Assembly: GCA_017643215.1 (NCBI GenBank)
Contig: JAEPNV010000014.1
Span: forward strand, 62,001 to 126,000
From: Roseibium sp.
GTDB lineage: Bacteria > Pseudomonadota > Alphaproteobacteria > Rhizobiales > Stappiaceae
Direction: 5' to 3'
DNA: 64,000 nucleotides
Part shown: piece after piece, positions 7,990 through 16,858 of the stretch
Numbering within the stretch: position 1 is the first letter of the stretch
How the letters are laid out: each line of letters starts with the position of its first letter
Translations under genes and position numbers: made by a program
The notes under the pieces: model-generated
Databases searched by the model: none
Seen by the model: only the letters and a program-made list of their open reading frames with translations
Told to the model about the DNA's origin: nothing

Positions 7990-9927
7990 TCAGCTCAATG
8001 CCACAAGGGCGCCGACCGGCGGATCACCGCGCAGGGTTTCGAACAAGAGGCGGATCAGGGCGAAGACGATCACGCCGTAGATGGCGCCAGTCCACCAGCG
8101 CATGCGGGCGCGCGAAAACAGCATCCAAACAAGAAGGGCGGCAGTTGGAACGCTGAGGCCGATCGCCCAGACCGCTGTCGCATAAACAATGAGCACAGCA
8201 AGGATTTCCGGTTCCTTGAATGTGCGGAATTCGAACCCGTCGAACTCGCGAAACCCGCGGACCAAAAGCCACAGGCACAGGGGCAGGCCAGGCACGATCG
8301 CAAGAAGCGGCATGAGCCTGGAGGCCGGATTAAAGCTCATCGTTTCAAAGGCGGCATAGGCAAACGCGAGTGTGGCAATCACCGCCATGACCAGCGCCAT
8401 ATCTGGACGGCTTTCAGACGCCGCTGGCTTGTTTTCGTCGCTTTCCGTTTTCGCTTGAGCCGTCTGCCGGCGCCGCAGCCACCGCCACGCGCTGATAAGG
8501 AGCGGGATAACAATCACGGACCCGATGATGAGCACCCCGGGGCGCCCAAGCCAAGACCAGCCATGGATCTGGTTGGTCAGCCAGAAATACTGTTCCATCG
8601 GTCCGGACAGGACAAAGCCGACCAGAGCCGGGGCGCGCGGCCAGCCGCCGTGTTTCATCAGCCATCCGACCGCGCCGAGCGTGAACAGCATGAAGATGTC
8701 GCCCATGGTCCCGGTCGACTGGTAAGCCCCGATGACCATGATCAGGACCAGGGGCGCGGCGATGATGGCAAAGGGAATGCGGGTGAGGCGGGCCAGGAAG
8801 GGCGTTGCGGCAAAACACAGAGCCGCGCCGACAACAGATGTCAGGGCCACGCTCCAGACGATCAGGAACATCAGATCCGGGTTCTGCGTGATCATCCGGG
8901 GCCCAGGATAATATCCGAATGAAAACAGGGCGCCGAGGAAGATCGCGGCCGCCGGTCCGCCGGGCACGCTGAAGAGGAGAGTCGGCACCAGATCGGAAAT
9001 GACGGTGGCGTTGTTGGCGCCCTCGGAAGCCGCAACCCCCCGGATTTCACCGCGCCCGAACCGAGACCGGTCCCGCGTGGAGCGGATGGCGTGGCCATAG
9101 GCAACCCAGGTTGACGCAGATGCGCCGACAGCCGGAACAAAGCCACCGAACACGCCGATGATCGACGCCCTCAGGACGAGAAATTTGTTGACCCAAAAGT
9201 CCCGGAAGCCCTCGCCCCAATGGGTGACCTTGATACGCTCATGGGAGATCCCGCCGCCCTTGGCGAGCATGGAGATGACCTCGGCGACGCCAAAAAGGCC
9301 AAGCGCCACGATGGTCAGCGAAAACCCGTCCAGCAAATAGACCTGACCGAACGTGAACCGGAAGTCGGCCGCCGCCTGGGCCGGCCCGACAACCCCCAAC
9401 AGCACACCAAAACAGGCCGCCGCCAGTCCCTTGGCAAGGTCCCGGCCGATCATCGAACTGGCGAAAAACAGTCCCACCAGCGCAAACATGAACAGTTCCG
9501 GTGTTCCGAGTTTCAAAACGATGGGGCCGGCGACGGGGATCGCAACAAACAAAATTGCCGCGCCGACAAGACCGCCGACCATGGACGCCAGAAACCCGAC
9601 ACCGAGTGCTTGGGCGGCATGGCCCTGTTTGGCAAGCGCGTGACCTTCAATCGCGGTCGGTGCTGAGGCCGGTGATCCTGGCGCGCCAAGCAGGACCGAC
9701 GTGATCGTGTCGGACGTGTAGACAACGGAGACGGCCCCGAGCAGCATGGCAAGGCCGGCATAGTCGTCCATGTAATAAACAAAGGGCAAAAGAATGGAGA
9801 CCGCGGCGACTCCGCCAAGGCCCGGCAACATTCCGAACACCATTCCGACTAGCATGCCTGCGAACAACGCCAGCAGGCGGACGGGATCGAGCAGCGCTTC
9901 TATGGCGATGACGGCGTTTTCCAGCAT
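7990..9927 (-). CDS. Tripartite tricarboxylate transporter permease, TctA-TctB fusion
   Basis: An inner-membrane permease of 645 aa. Residues 1 to about 490 are TctA (large permease): GMVFGMLPGLGGVAA, the TctA-typical SVLLGAPGSPASAPTAIEGH, and the C-terminal half GFVPAVGASASTWVAYGHA with GPMEQYFW. After a charged linker (RRRQTAQAKTESDENK) comes a TctB-like domain of about 140 aa with four hydrophobic segments. The two are normally separate genes, with TctB of about 150 aa. It works with the TctC binding protein upstream to import a carboxylate. Start ATG 9927. Confidence 0.9.
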   Translation of the reverse strand: MLENAVIAIEALLDPVRLLALFAGMLVGMVFGMLPGLGGVAAVSILLPFVYYMDDYAGLAMLLGAVSVVYTSDTITSVLLGAPGSPASAPTAIEGHALAKQGHAAQALGVGFLASMVGGLVGAAILFVAIPVAGPIVLKLGTPELFMFALVGLFFASSMIGRDLAKGLAAACFGVLLGVVGPAQAAADFRFTFGQVYLLDGFSLTIVALGLFGVAEVISMLAKGGGISHERIKVTHWGEGFRDFWVNKFLVLRASIIGVFGGFVPAVGASASTWVAYGHAIRSTRDRSRFGRGEIRGVAASEGANNATVISDLVPTLLFSVPGGPAAAIFLGALFSFGYYPGPRMITQNPDLMFLIVWSVALTSVVGAALCFAATPFLARLTRIPFAIIAAPLVLIMVIGAYQSTGTMGDIFMLFTLGAVGWLMKHGGWPRAPALVGFVLSGPMEQYFWLTNQIHGWSWLGRPGVLIIGSVIVIPLLISAWRWLRRRQTAQAKTESDENKPAASESRPDMALVMAVIATLAFAYAAFETMSFNPASRLMPLLAIVPGLPLCLWLLVRGFREFDGFEFRTFKEPEILAVLIVYATAVWAIGLSVPTAALLVWMLFSRARMRWWTGAIYGVIVFALIRLLFETLRGDPPVGALVALS

Positions 9928-9985
9928 TCGCTCGTATGTCTCTCACCGGTGAGGGTGCGATGGGGCACGTCTTTTTATTATAGAT

Positions 9986-10010
9986 GCGGGCCCGCGTTAT
10001 GCGGACCCGC
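9986..10010 (-). promoter_or_regulatory. Intercistronic stem-loop between tctC and tctAB
   Basis: Arms GCGGGCCCGC (9986-9995) and GCGGACCCGC (10001-10010), with a 5-nt loop and a single G-U pair in the transcript. It lies 11 nt after the tctC stop and 59 nt before the permease start. No U-run follows in the leftward transcript. Like the other binding-protein hairpins, it is placed to raise the amount of binding protein relative to permease. Confidence 0.65.
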
Positions 10011-10021
10011 TTTGTGGGGCT

Positions 10022-11101
10022 CTAGAAATTCACGCCGTATTTATCGGACAGCAGGGTCCTGAGATAGCTGCGCACCTCGTCCGACGGGGACAGAGCGGCC
10101 TTGATCGCGGTTTCAGTTGCCGCGCCGGCGTTCAAACGGGCACCATTTGTGACCTTTTGGCTTTCCGCCTGAAACTCCGGGTCGGCGTTGATGGCGGCCA
10201 CCGTGCTTTCGAAAATGTCAAGCACCTCCTGCGATGTGTCCGGGTGCATGTAGCCGGTCAGACCATAGGCGTAGGTCACCGAAGCAATGGCCTGGAACGC
10301 GTCCCACTCAATGCCGGAGGGATCTGAGCCATTGAGTTTGGTGTAGACTTCGTAAACGGAGGGAAGCTCCGGCGCGATCGGGTCGCGCGCCGTCAAATTG
10401 CCGTCGGCATCCACACTGCCGCCGGTCCACAACGGGACGGCCGTTCCTGCATCGACGGAGGCCACGACCTGGGTCAGATAAACCGGCGTGAACTGGTAGT
10501 CGAGATTGACTTCGCCTTGCTCAAAGGCGAGCCGGACCGGACCGCGGCCGTTGAAGCCAAGGACGGATTTGACATCCAGGTCGAGAACTTCGAACGACAG
10601 GAGACCTGGAAGATCGGAAGCCGCGGCGGCGATTCCGCCATAAATGAGCGGCGTTGACGCGTCCTTGATTTCTGCCGCACTCGTCACGCCGGTTGACGGC
10701 GAGACATAGGCGACTGCGCTGAACGGGTGACTGTAGGCGACACGATAATCCGCCAGGCGATACTCAACACCCTTTTGCCCCAGAACGAAGGGGTTGGCGG
10801 TCGAAGATGTCGTGAACAAGATGGTGGTGCCGTCTGATTTGGCATTTTGCTCGAACCAATTGGCTCCCAGGATCGATCCGCCGCCTGGACGATCGATGAC
10901 ATTGATCTCAGGATTGCCCGGCAGATGCTTCTCGAAATAGGGCTCCAGGAACTTCGCCGAAACGAAGGTGGCCCCGCCGGCGCCAAACGGCACGATCACA
11001 TCGATGGTTTTTCCGGCAAAGTACCCGTCCTGGGCTTGCGCGGACACTGTAAACCCGACGGCGATTGCCATCGCGGCCGTCAATGCGGTTGTGGTTTTCA
11101 T
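10022..11101 (-). CDS. Tripartite tricarboxylate transporter binding protein, TctC-like
   Basis: Exported periplasmic protein of 359 aa: Sec signal MKTTTALTAAMAIAVGFTVSAQAQ, then FAGKTIDVIVPFGAGGATF and the TctC/Bug motif NVIDRPGGGSILGANW. The C-terminal half is less like classical Bug proteins (about 300 aa) and the protein is somewhat long. It captures a carboxylate for the TctAB permease. ATG at 11101 has AGGGAGGAA upstream. It sits between the FAH-family hydrolase (41 nt upstream) and the permease, so the imported compound is probably related to that hydrolase's substrate. Confidence 0.9.
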   Translation of the reverse strand: MKTTTALTAAMAIAVGFTVSAQAQDGYFAGKTIDVIVPFGAGGATFVSAKFLEPYFEKHLPGNPEINVIDRPGGGSILGANWFEQNAKSDGTTILFTTSSTANPFVLGQKGVEYRLADYRVAYSHPFSAVAYVSPSTGVTSAAEIKDASTPLIYGGIAAAASDLPGLLSFEVLDLDVKSVLGFNGRGPVRLAFEQGEVNLDYQFTPVYLTQVVASVDAGTAVPLWTGGSVDADGNLTARDPIAPELPSVYEVYTKLNGSDPSGIEWDAFQAIASVTYAYGLTGYMHPDTSQEVLDIFESTVAAINADPEFQAESQKVTNGARLNAGAATETAIKAALSPSDEVRSYLRTLLSDKYGVNF

Positions 11102-11142
11102 CTTGCATTCCTCCCTGCAATTGAATCGTTGCGGCTGTTGAC

Positions 11143-12018
11143 CTAACCGACCGTGTTTTCCAAAACGCCAAGTGCCGTGATGCTGACCTGCATCTGATCG
11201 CCCGGGTTGAGGTATTTGGGTGGCTCGAACCCAATCCCGACGCCGACGGGCGTACCGGTGGCGATCACATCGCCCGGCAGCAGTGTCATGGTCTGGGACA
11301 TGGTTGCGATCAGGGTCGGGATGTCGAAAATCAGATCGGCCACCTTGACCTTTTGCCGGAGCTCGCCGTTGATCCGCGTTTCCAGCTCCAGAGCGGTGAC
11401 ATCTGCGACCTCATCAGCGGAGACGAGCCAGGGCCCCATCGGGCAGAACGTATCGATGCCTTTGCCGATAACCCATTGGTTGTGCTTGCGCTGAAGCTCG
11501 CGGGACGTAACGTCATTGACGATCACATAGCCAAATACGTGATCAAACGCGTCTTCCTCTGTCACCTGGAAAGCACGCTTGCCGATCACGACGGCCAGTT
11601 CACCCTCGTAGTCCACGGTGTTTGTGGGATCGAGCGACCCCTTAACCACGGCGCCTGGGCCGACCACGGATGTGGTTGCCTTGGTGAAGATGACCGGCGC
11701 GCTTGGCACGGCCTCGCGGGCGCCGGCGTCAAATCCGCTGTTGTGAAACTCGGCCGCATGGGCATGGTAGTTCTTGCCGACACAAAAAATGTCGCGCCGG
11801 GGTTCGGGGATCGGCGCCAACAGCTTGACATCTTTGATCGCAACACGGCGCGCTGTGTCGGCTTTGGCCGCCCACTTTGCCATTGCGGGCGCGCCGCCGA
11901 TAACGACATCAAGCACCGCCCTGCTCGCCTCTTCGCCGTCCGCGCAGACCACGATGGCATCGTTCTGGACGAAGCCGGCGCCAAGCGAGCCATCATGGAT
12001 GAATGTGGTCAATTTCAT
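11143..12018 (-). CDS. Fumarylacetoacetate hydrolase family protein
   Basis: A 291-aa cytoplasmic metal-dependent hydrolase, decarboxylase or isomerase of the FAH fold. Signatures are CVGKNYHAHAAEF, the metal-site segment NTVDYEGELAVVIGK and the late PGDVIATGTPVGVGIGF. Family members act on 2-oxo/1,3-diketo acids from aromatic or sugar-acid breakdown. First gene of the leftward hydrolase-tctC-tctAB unit, divergent from a GntR regulator at 12133. Start ATG 12018; the sequence just upstream contains a TATCGATA palindrome rather than a clear ribosome site. Confidence 0.9.
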   Translation of the reverse strand: MKLTTFIHDGSLGAGFVQNDAIVVCADGEEASRAVLDVVIGGAPAMAKWAAKADTARRVAIKDVKLLAPIPEPRRDIFCVGKNYHAHAAEFHNSGFDAGAREAVPSAPVIFTKATTSVVGPGAVVKGSLDPTNTVDYEGELAVVIGKRAFQVTEEDAFDHVFGYVIVNDVTSRELQRKHNQWVIGKGIDTFCPMGPWLVSADEVADVTALELETRINGELRQKVKVADLIFDIPTLIATMSQTMTLLPGDVIATGTPVGVGIGFEPPKYLNPGDQMQVSITALGVLENTVG

Positions 12019-12020
12019 TT

Positions 12021-12048
12021 TATCGATAGTCCTGCTTTATTATCGACA
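12021..12048. promoter_or_regulatory. Paired TATCGA(T/C)A motifs in a divergent promoter region
   Basis: TATCGATA (12021-12028, itself a palindrome) and TATCGACA (12041-12048) are spaced exactly 20 bp apart, that is, on one DNA face. They lie in the AT-rich gap between the FAH-family gene and the divergent GntR gene, so they are candidate binding sites for that regulator. The first abuts the FAH-family start codon. Confidence 0.4.
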
Positions 12049-12132
12049 AAATTTAAAAACATATATAAAGATAGATGTCAAATAGGGTTTATTCGCAGCG
12101 GCGTCGCGGCTATCACAAGGGTTGGTTGAAAC

Positions 12133-12876
12133 GTGAGAAAGGCGAAGGTCTTGGCCGGAAACCAGCTTTTCGAAATCGATTTTTCGGGTGCTGAAGGGGG
12201 ACGCACCGGTGATGGCGAGACACTAGCGCAGGCGGCCTATCGGGCGCTGCGGGTGGATATCATTCGAGGTGTGCGGCCGCCCGGCGAGCGGCTGCGCATC
12301 GAGAAATTGAAAACGATCTACGGGATCGGCCCGACTCCGCTGCGCGAAGCACTTCAGAAGCTCAGCTCCGACCGGCTGGTCGTCACAGAGGGCAACCGGG
12401 GTTTCACCGTGGCGCCCCTCGATCCAACTGAATTCCACGATCTGAACATGGCGCGGACCGCCGTTGAAAAGGAAACGCTGCGTCTTTCCATCGCCAATGG
12501 CGGCAACGACTGGGAAGCAAAGGTCGTTGCGGTCAGCTACATCATGAAAAAGGAAGATCAGGCGCTGATGGCCGCTCGCGACGGTGTCCCGGACTCCTGG
12601 GAACAGGCCAACGCTGCGTTCCATGCGGCAATGGTCGCGGCCTGTGGCTCGAGGTGGCTTTTGAAAATCCGCACAGACCTGCATGATCTGTGCGAACGCT
12701 ACCGGCGTGCATCGGTCTACCAGAAACTCGGAACCCGCGATCTTCAAAGCGAACACCAGGCGATTTCCGAGGCGGTGCTGGACCGGGACGCAGAAGGCGC
12801 CTGCGTGTTGACCGAACAGCATTTCAAGCTGACCGCAGCCGCGCTTTCCGACCAGACCGCTGATCCGGCCTCCTAA
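12133..12876 (+). CDS. GntR-family transcriptional regulator (FCD type)
   Basis: A 247-aa regulator. The winged helix is at about residues 30-95 (ALRVDIIRGVRPPGERLRIEKLK, TPLREALQKLSSDRLVV, NRGFTVAPL) and an FCD helical domain follows (FHAAMVAACGSRWLLKI, EHQAISEAVLDRDAEGA). The start is the GTG at 12133, with about 30 residues before the conserved domain. No strong ribosome site was seen, so the true start may be further in. Divergent from the FAH-tctC-tctAB unit, which it probably controls. Confidence 0.87.
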   Translation: MRKAKVLAGNQLFEIDFSGAEGGRTGDGETLAQAAYRALRVDIIRGVRPPGERLRIEKLKTIYGIGPTPLREALQKLSSDRLVVTEGNRGFTVAPLDPTEFHDLNMARTAVEKETLRLSIANGGNDWEAKVVAVSYIMKKEDQALMAARDGVPDSWEQANAAFHAAMVAACGSRWLLKIRTDLHDLCERYRRASVYQKLGTRDLQSEHQAISEAVLDRDAEGACVLTEQHFKLTAAALSDQTADPAS

Positions 12877-12909
12877 TCCGGTCGCTCGACCTAAACGCGT
12901 TTCCTGCGA

Positions 12910-13713
12910 TTACCGCTGACCGGAGGCTGCGACCGGCCCTCCAGCGCGTACCGCCTGCAGCCATCCCAGGGTCGCATCCGTATCGCCGCCGGTCTTGTAT
13001 TCCGCGCCGAGCGGTCTTGTGTATCCAAGCGTTGCGATTGCTGAAAACACATCGTCATACGAGAGGTCGCCATGATCGGGCGCGCCGCGATCTGGAACCG
13101 CGGCGAACTGGATATGGCCGATCACCGGCAGCAGGTCGGTGAGGCGGGTGACCGTGTTCCCTTCGGTGCGCTCAACGTGATAGCAATCGAACATCAGTTT
13201 CAAATTGGGCGCGCCAATGTCGTTGATCAGCGCGCAGGCCTGCTCGGTGGTTTTCAGGAAATAGCCCGGCGCGTCATGCCGGTTCAATGGTTCGATCACC
13301 ACGGTCAATTGGTGAGGCCCGGCCCTTTGGCACGCATAGGCCAGATTTGCGCAAAACGTTTCGTGGGCCTGTGCTCCCTCGGCAATCCCGGCCATCACAT
13401 GAATATGTGCCGCGCCGATTTCCGCGGCGTAGCCGATCGCCGGATCGATGGCAGCACGCGCGTCCGCTTCGCGTCCGGGAAGGGCGGACAAACCGTTTTC
13501 TCCCGCCGCGACATCACCGCGCGATGTGTTCAGACCCAGCATCTCCAAACCGGTGTCGCAAAGCGCGGACCGGATCTTGTCCGGATCAACATCATAGGGC
13601 CAGTGGCATTCGACGGCGTCAAATCCGGCGGCTTTCGCGGCGTAAACAGCGTCAGGAAGCGGTCGGTCGGCCCAGAGAAATCCAAGATTTGCCGAAAACA
13701 AGAGGCGCTGCAT
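12910..13713 (-). CDS. Hydroxypyruvate isomerase-like TIM-barrel protein
   Basis: A 267-aa protein of the xylose-isomerase-like TIM barrel, close in length to Hyi/OtnI (about 258 aa). Diagnostic segments are GFDAVECHWPYD, the metal-site strands VVIEPLNRHDAPGYFL and LKLMFDCYHVERTEGN, then GHIQFAAVPDRGAPD and the C-terminal GAEYKTGG. Hyi interconverts hydroxypyruvate and tartronate semialdehyde; OtnI acts on 2-oxo-tetronate. ATG at 13713 fits the family N-terminus (MQRLLFSANLGFLW). It is the last gene of the RpiR-TRAP cluster, so the TRAP substrate may be a small hydroxy acid or aldonate. Confidence 0.85.
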   Translation of the reverse strand: MQRLLFSANLGFLWADRPLPDAVYAAKAAGFDAVECHWPYDVDPDKIRSALCDTGLEMLGLNTSRGDVAAGENGLSALPGREADARAAIDPAIGYAAEIGAAHIHVMAGIAEGAQAHETFCANLAYACQRAGPHQLTVVIEPLNRHDAPGYFLKTTEQACALINDIGAPNLKLMFDCYHVERTEGNTVTRLTDLLPVIGHIQFAAVPDRGAPDHGDLSYDDVFSAIATLGYTRPLGAEYKTGGDTDATLGWLQAVRAGGPVAASGQR

Positions 13714-13779
13714 TTGTTTGCTTCTGCCGTTTGGATTGCCGGTCGGTGCTTCTTCTAGGAAAGCCGAAAGGCGCGATAA

Positions 13780-13799
13780 GGCGGTGGTGCGCCACCGCC
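13780..13799 (-). promoter_or_regulatory. Intercistronic stem-loop between dctM and the isomerase gene
   Basis: GGCGGTGG (13780-13787), 4-nt loop, CCACCGCC (13792-13799). It sits in the 108-bp gap between the dctM-like stop and the isomerase start. No U-run is present. It could reduce or stabilise the downstream message. Confidence 0.55.
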
Positions 13800-13821
13800 G
13801 AATCCCGATTTTCAACCGACC

Positions 13822-15108
13822 CTACAATAAGACGGAGGGAAGCCAGAGCGAGAGCGCGGGAAAGACGTTGACCAGTGTGAGCGCGATCAGCATCGCCCCG
13901 ATGAACCACAGCATGGAGGGCAGGATTGCCGCCAGCGAGATCTTCGCGATCGCACAGGTGATCAGCACAACGGACGCGACCGGCGGTGTCTGCTGGCCGA
14001 TGCCAAGATTGATGGTCACGATCAATCCGAAATGAACCCGGTCAATGCCAAGCTGATCGGCGAGCGGCAGAAAAATGGGCACAAGCATCAAGATCGCGGG
14101 CGTGCCGTGAACAATGGTGCCAGCGATCAGGAAAAACGCGTTGATGGCGAGCAGGATGACCCAGTAATTGTCGGAAATGCCGAGGATGGCTTCGGCGATG
14201 TCCTGAGGAATGCGCTGATTGGTCAAGTACCAGCCGAGCAGCGTGGACGTCGCCACAATGAACATCAGCATGGCGCTGCGCTTTCCCGCGATGCGTAGAA
14301 CGTCAACAAAGCTCTTGACCGTGAGCGTTCTGTAGAGCAATGCGGCCATCACGATCGACCAAAGGGCGGCGACGGCGCCAGCCTCTGTGGCGGTGAAGAT
14401 CCCACCCAAAATGCCGCCCAGGATAAGAACGGGCAGGGTGACCGGAACCAGCGCGTCCTTGCCGGTCGCGGCGATCCTGGACGCGGCGAATCCGTGTTCG
14501 ATTGGATAGCCCCGCCGGACGGCGATGAGATAAGCGGTCATCATCAACAGGAAACACACGAGCAAGCCCGGGAGGATCCCTGCTGCAAAAAGCTGCGCGA
14601 TCGATGCGTCCGCCACGTAGGCGTAAAGGATCAGGTTGAGGCTTGGCGGTACGATGATGGCCATGGTCGCGGAGGTTGACGTAACCGCGGCGGCAAACGC
14701 GACCGGATAACCACGCTTTTTCATTTGTGGAATCATGACCGAGCCGATGGCTGCGGCATCCGAGGTCGCCGTGCCGGAGATCTCCGAAAAGAACAGCGAG
14801 GTCAGGATGTTCACGTGCGCCAATCCACCTCGGATATGGCCCACCAGGGAACTTGCGAAGGCAATGAGCTTTTCCGCGATCCGCCCTTGGTTCATCACCT
14901 CTCCGGCGATCATGAACAACAAAGCGGCAACGAGCAGATAATTGTTGGCGCCGCCAAACGGGATCAGGCCGATGATCAGCGGAACAACGGCAGGGTCGGC
15001 AATGATGAGGATCATCGCGGTTGCCCCCAGGGCGAACGCGATCGGCATCCCCATGCACACAAATGTCACAAGCAGGATGAGGATCAGATAACCCGGCTCG
15101 ATCCACAT
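13822..15108 (-). CDS. TRAP transporter large permease, DctM-like
   Basis: A 428-aa inner-membrane protein with about 12 hydrophobic segments: GYLILILLVTFVCMGMPIAFALG at the N-terminus, FFSEISGTATSDAAAIGSVMIP (the DctM GSSAAT-type loop), GGILGGIFTATEAGAVA and a NLGIGQQTPPVASVV loop. ATG 15108 overlaps the dctQ stop by one base. Together with the DctQ and DctP partners upstream it forms a Na+-coupled TRAP importer. Confidence 0.93.
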   Translation of the reverse strand: MWIEPGYLILILLVTFVCMGMPIAFALGATAMILIIADPAVVPLIIGLIPFGGANNYLLVAALLFMIAGEVMNQGRIAEKLIAFASSLVGHIRGGLAHVNILTSLFFSEISGTATSDAAAIGSVMIPQMKKRGYPVAFAAAVTSTSATMAIIVPPSLNLILYAYVADASIAQLFAAGILPGLLVCFLLMMTAYLIAVRRGYPIEHGFAASRIAATGKDALVPVTLPVLILGGILGGIFTATEAGAVAALWSIVMAALLYRTLTVKSFVDVLRIAGKRSAMLMFIVATSTLLGWYLTNQRIPQDIAEAILGISDNYWVILLAINAFFLIAGTIVHGTPAILMLVPIFLPLADQLGIDRVHFGLIVTINLGIGQQTPPVASVVLITCAIAKISLAAILPSMLWFIGAMLIALTLVNVFPALSLWLPSVLL

Positions 15109-15623
15109 CAGGCGTCGGTCTCTGGCATGAGGTCTTTCAAGGTGATTTGCCTGGTCAACAGCCCGATGAGGCGGGCCAGGCATATCGCTGAAATGAGTGC
15201 GCACCCGAATGGCACCGCGGCGCGGAAAAGAGCCATCGGGATATCAAGCGAAATCAACGGACGGGTCCCAAACGATGCGGCGGCGATCAATCCGTAATAC
15301 GCGAAGACCGCGCCGAACGCTGCCATCACCATCAAGTTGGCCGCGAAGATCAATCTCTGCAGCAGTGGGGGCATCATGCGCACCACCCCGTCAAAGCCGA
15401 TATGTTCGTTTGACCGGGTGAGATAAGCCGCGCCGACAAAGGTCAGCGCGGCCAGAATGTAGGCAGGCAACTCCTCGCCCCATGACACGGATTCGTTGAG
15501 TATGAACCGCGCGAATACGGCATAATTCAAGAGGAGCAAAAGCAGGCCGGCCATGGCGATGATCAGGGCATCGAGGCATCGGATCATGATGCGGTCGAAA
15601 CCTAAAACGAGCCTTTGAACCAT
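15108..15623 (-). CDS. TRAP transporter small permease, DctQ-like
   Basis: A 171-aa protein with four hydrophobic segments and the DctQ signature SVSWGEELPAYILAALTFVGAA, followed by THIGFDG-like SNEHIGFDGVVR. It overlaps dctM by one base (TGATG) and follows the binding-protein gene by 26 nt. Start ATG 15623. Confidence 0.9.
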   Translation of the reverse strand: MVQRLVLGFDRIMIRCLDALIIAMAGLLLLLLNYAVFARFILNESVSWGEELPAYILAALTFVGAAYLTRSNEHIGFDGVVRMMPPLLQRLIFAANLMVMAAFGAVFAYYGLIAAASFGTRPLISLDIPMALFRAAVPFGCALISAICLARLIGLLTRQITLKDLMPETDA

Positions 15624-15649
15624 AACCGCCGCCCTGCTTCGTTGGAACG

Positions 15650-16645
15650 TCAGTTGCTGACTGTTTCCAGTGTGGCCTGGATCATGTCGGCCCCAATCAC
15701 CTCAACAAAAAGCGGATTTTCATAAAGCGGTGCCGCCGCTTCCTGGAACGCGGGAAAGTCGATTTCGTTGATCTCGATCTTACCGTCGAGCTGTTTCAGG
15801 ACATTAGCGTCCGTTTCGTCGCCCCAATCAAAGGTCCAGGACGCCATGTCTTTTGCCACGGCCCGAACCGTATCAGCGACCTCGGGATCCAGACCAGCCA
15901 TGAACGGCTGGCCGAAAACCAGAAAGGTCGGCAGGTAGACGTGGTTGGAGAGGGACATGTACTTTTGAACCTCAAAGAGCTTCGCGCTTTCGGCGACGTG
16001 GGCCGGATTTTCCTGGCCATCAACGACACCTTGATCAAGTGCGGAGTAGACTTCCTTGAACGACAACGGCGTCGCGTTTGCGCCCAGCGTATTGAACATC
16101 TCGACCCGCTGGCGGCTGGTTGGGGTCCGGATCTTCAGACCGTCGAGATCGGCCGGCGTGACGATCGGCCGTATGTTGTTGGTGATAACGCGAAAGCCAT
16201 TGTCCCACATGGCGACCAGTTCCATGCCTGATCCTTCAAAACCGGCGGCGAGCATGTCCCCGGCCGATCCGGCGGCAAACTTTTGCACGTCGGTGCGATT
16301 CTCAAACAGGTAGGGAAGATCGAATACGGCGGCCCGGCTGTTGATTTGCGCGATCGCGGAAGCGGACAGTGACGCCTGGTGGGTGCCCAGACCGAGGCCC
16401 TGAAGCACGTCTTCCTCAGACCCGAGCGTGTTGCCCATGAATATCTGGACATCCACCTGGCCAGGCAGTGCGTCTTCCAGGCGTTTCTCGTATTCGGTTA
16501 GGAAAGTATGCGCGAACGATCCCTCCGGCAAGGAACTGTTGATCTGAATGACTGTGGCGCTGGCCAGCGCTGTGCCGGCTGTAAAAAGTGATGCGGCAAT
16601 CAGAGATAGGGCTTTTACAGCATGGCCCATAAGGCGGGTGGTCAT
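15650..16645 (-). CDS. TRAP transporter substrate-binding protein, DctP-like
   Basis: A periplasmic binding protein of 331 aa with signal peptide MTTRLMGHAVKALSLIAASLFTAG (seen as basic n-region and hydrophobic core, cut near ALASA). Typical DctP features: FDLPYLFENRTDVQKF, the ligand-carboxylate Arg segment GLKIRTPTSRQRVEMFNTLGA, and the EVYSALDQGVVDGQENP motif. AAAGGAGACTGAA upstream decides ATG 16645. A TTTCATG/CATGAAA inverted repeat lies 64-88 bp upstream and may be an RpiR operator. Confidence 0.93.
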   Translation of the reverse strand: MTTRLMGHAVKALSLIAASLFTAGTALASATVIQINSSLPEGSFAHTFLTEYEKRLEDALPGQVDVQIFMGNTLGSEEDVLQGLGLGTHQASLSASAIAQINSRAAVFDLPYLFENRTDVQKFAAGSAGDMLAAGFEGSGMELVAMWDNGFRVITNNIRPIVTPADLDGLKIRTPTSRQRVEMFNTLGANATPLSFKEVYSALDQGVVDGQENPAHVAESAKLFEVQKYMSLSNHVYLPTFLVFGQPFMAGLDPEVADTVRAVAKDMASWTFDWGDETDANVLKQLDGKIEINEIDFPAFQEAAAPLYENPLFVEVIGADMIQATLETVSN

Positions 16646-16708
16646 TTCAGTCTCCTTTGCTACGAATGCGATCACGTGGTGCGGGCGCGATGGCGTGAAG
16701 CAAAGCAG

Positions 16709-16733
16709 TTTTCATGCCAATGAATCATGAAAA
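16709..16733. promoter_or_regulatory. Candidate RpiR-type operator upstream of the TRAP operon
   Basis: Perfect 8-bp arms TTTTCATG (16709-16716) and CATGAAAA (16726-16733) with a 9-bp spacer. The half-site TTTCATG is the one found in the longer inverted repeat at the rpiR start (17684-17717), though there the inner spacing is 14 bp, not 9. Its place 64-88 bp upstream of dctP suits transcriptional control. Confidence 0.5.
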
Positions 16734-16858
16734 GTGAATTTCACAGCCAAAACAATGGATTGAACTCGCTCACGGGGAGCGACGCACCATCGGCTGGCGG
16801 CGTGGTATCTGTATTAGAGCGGAGGCTGCCTATTTTTTTACCGCTGCCTATCGATGTA

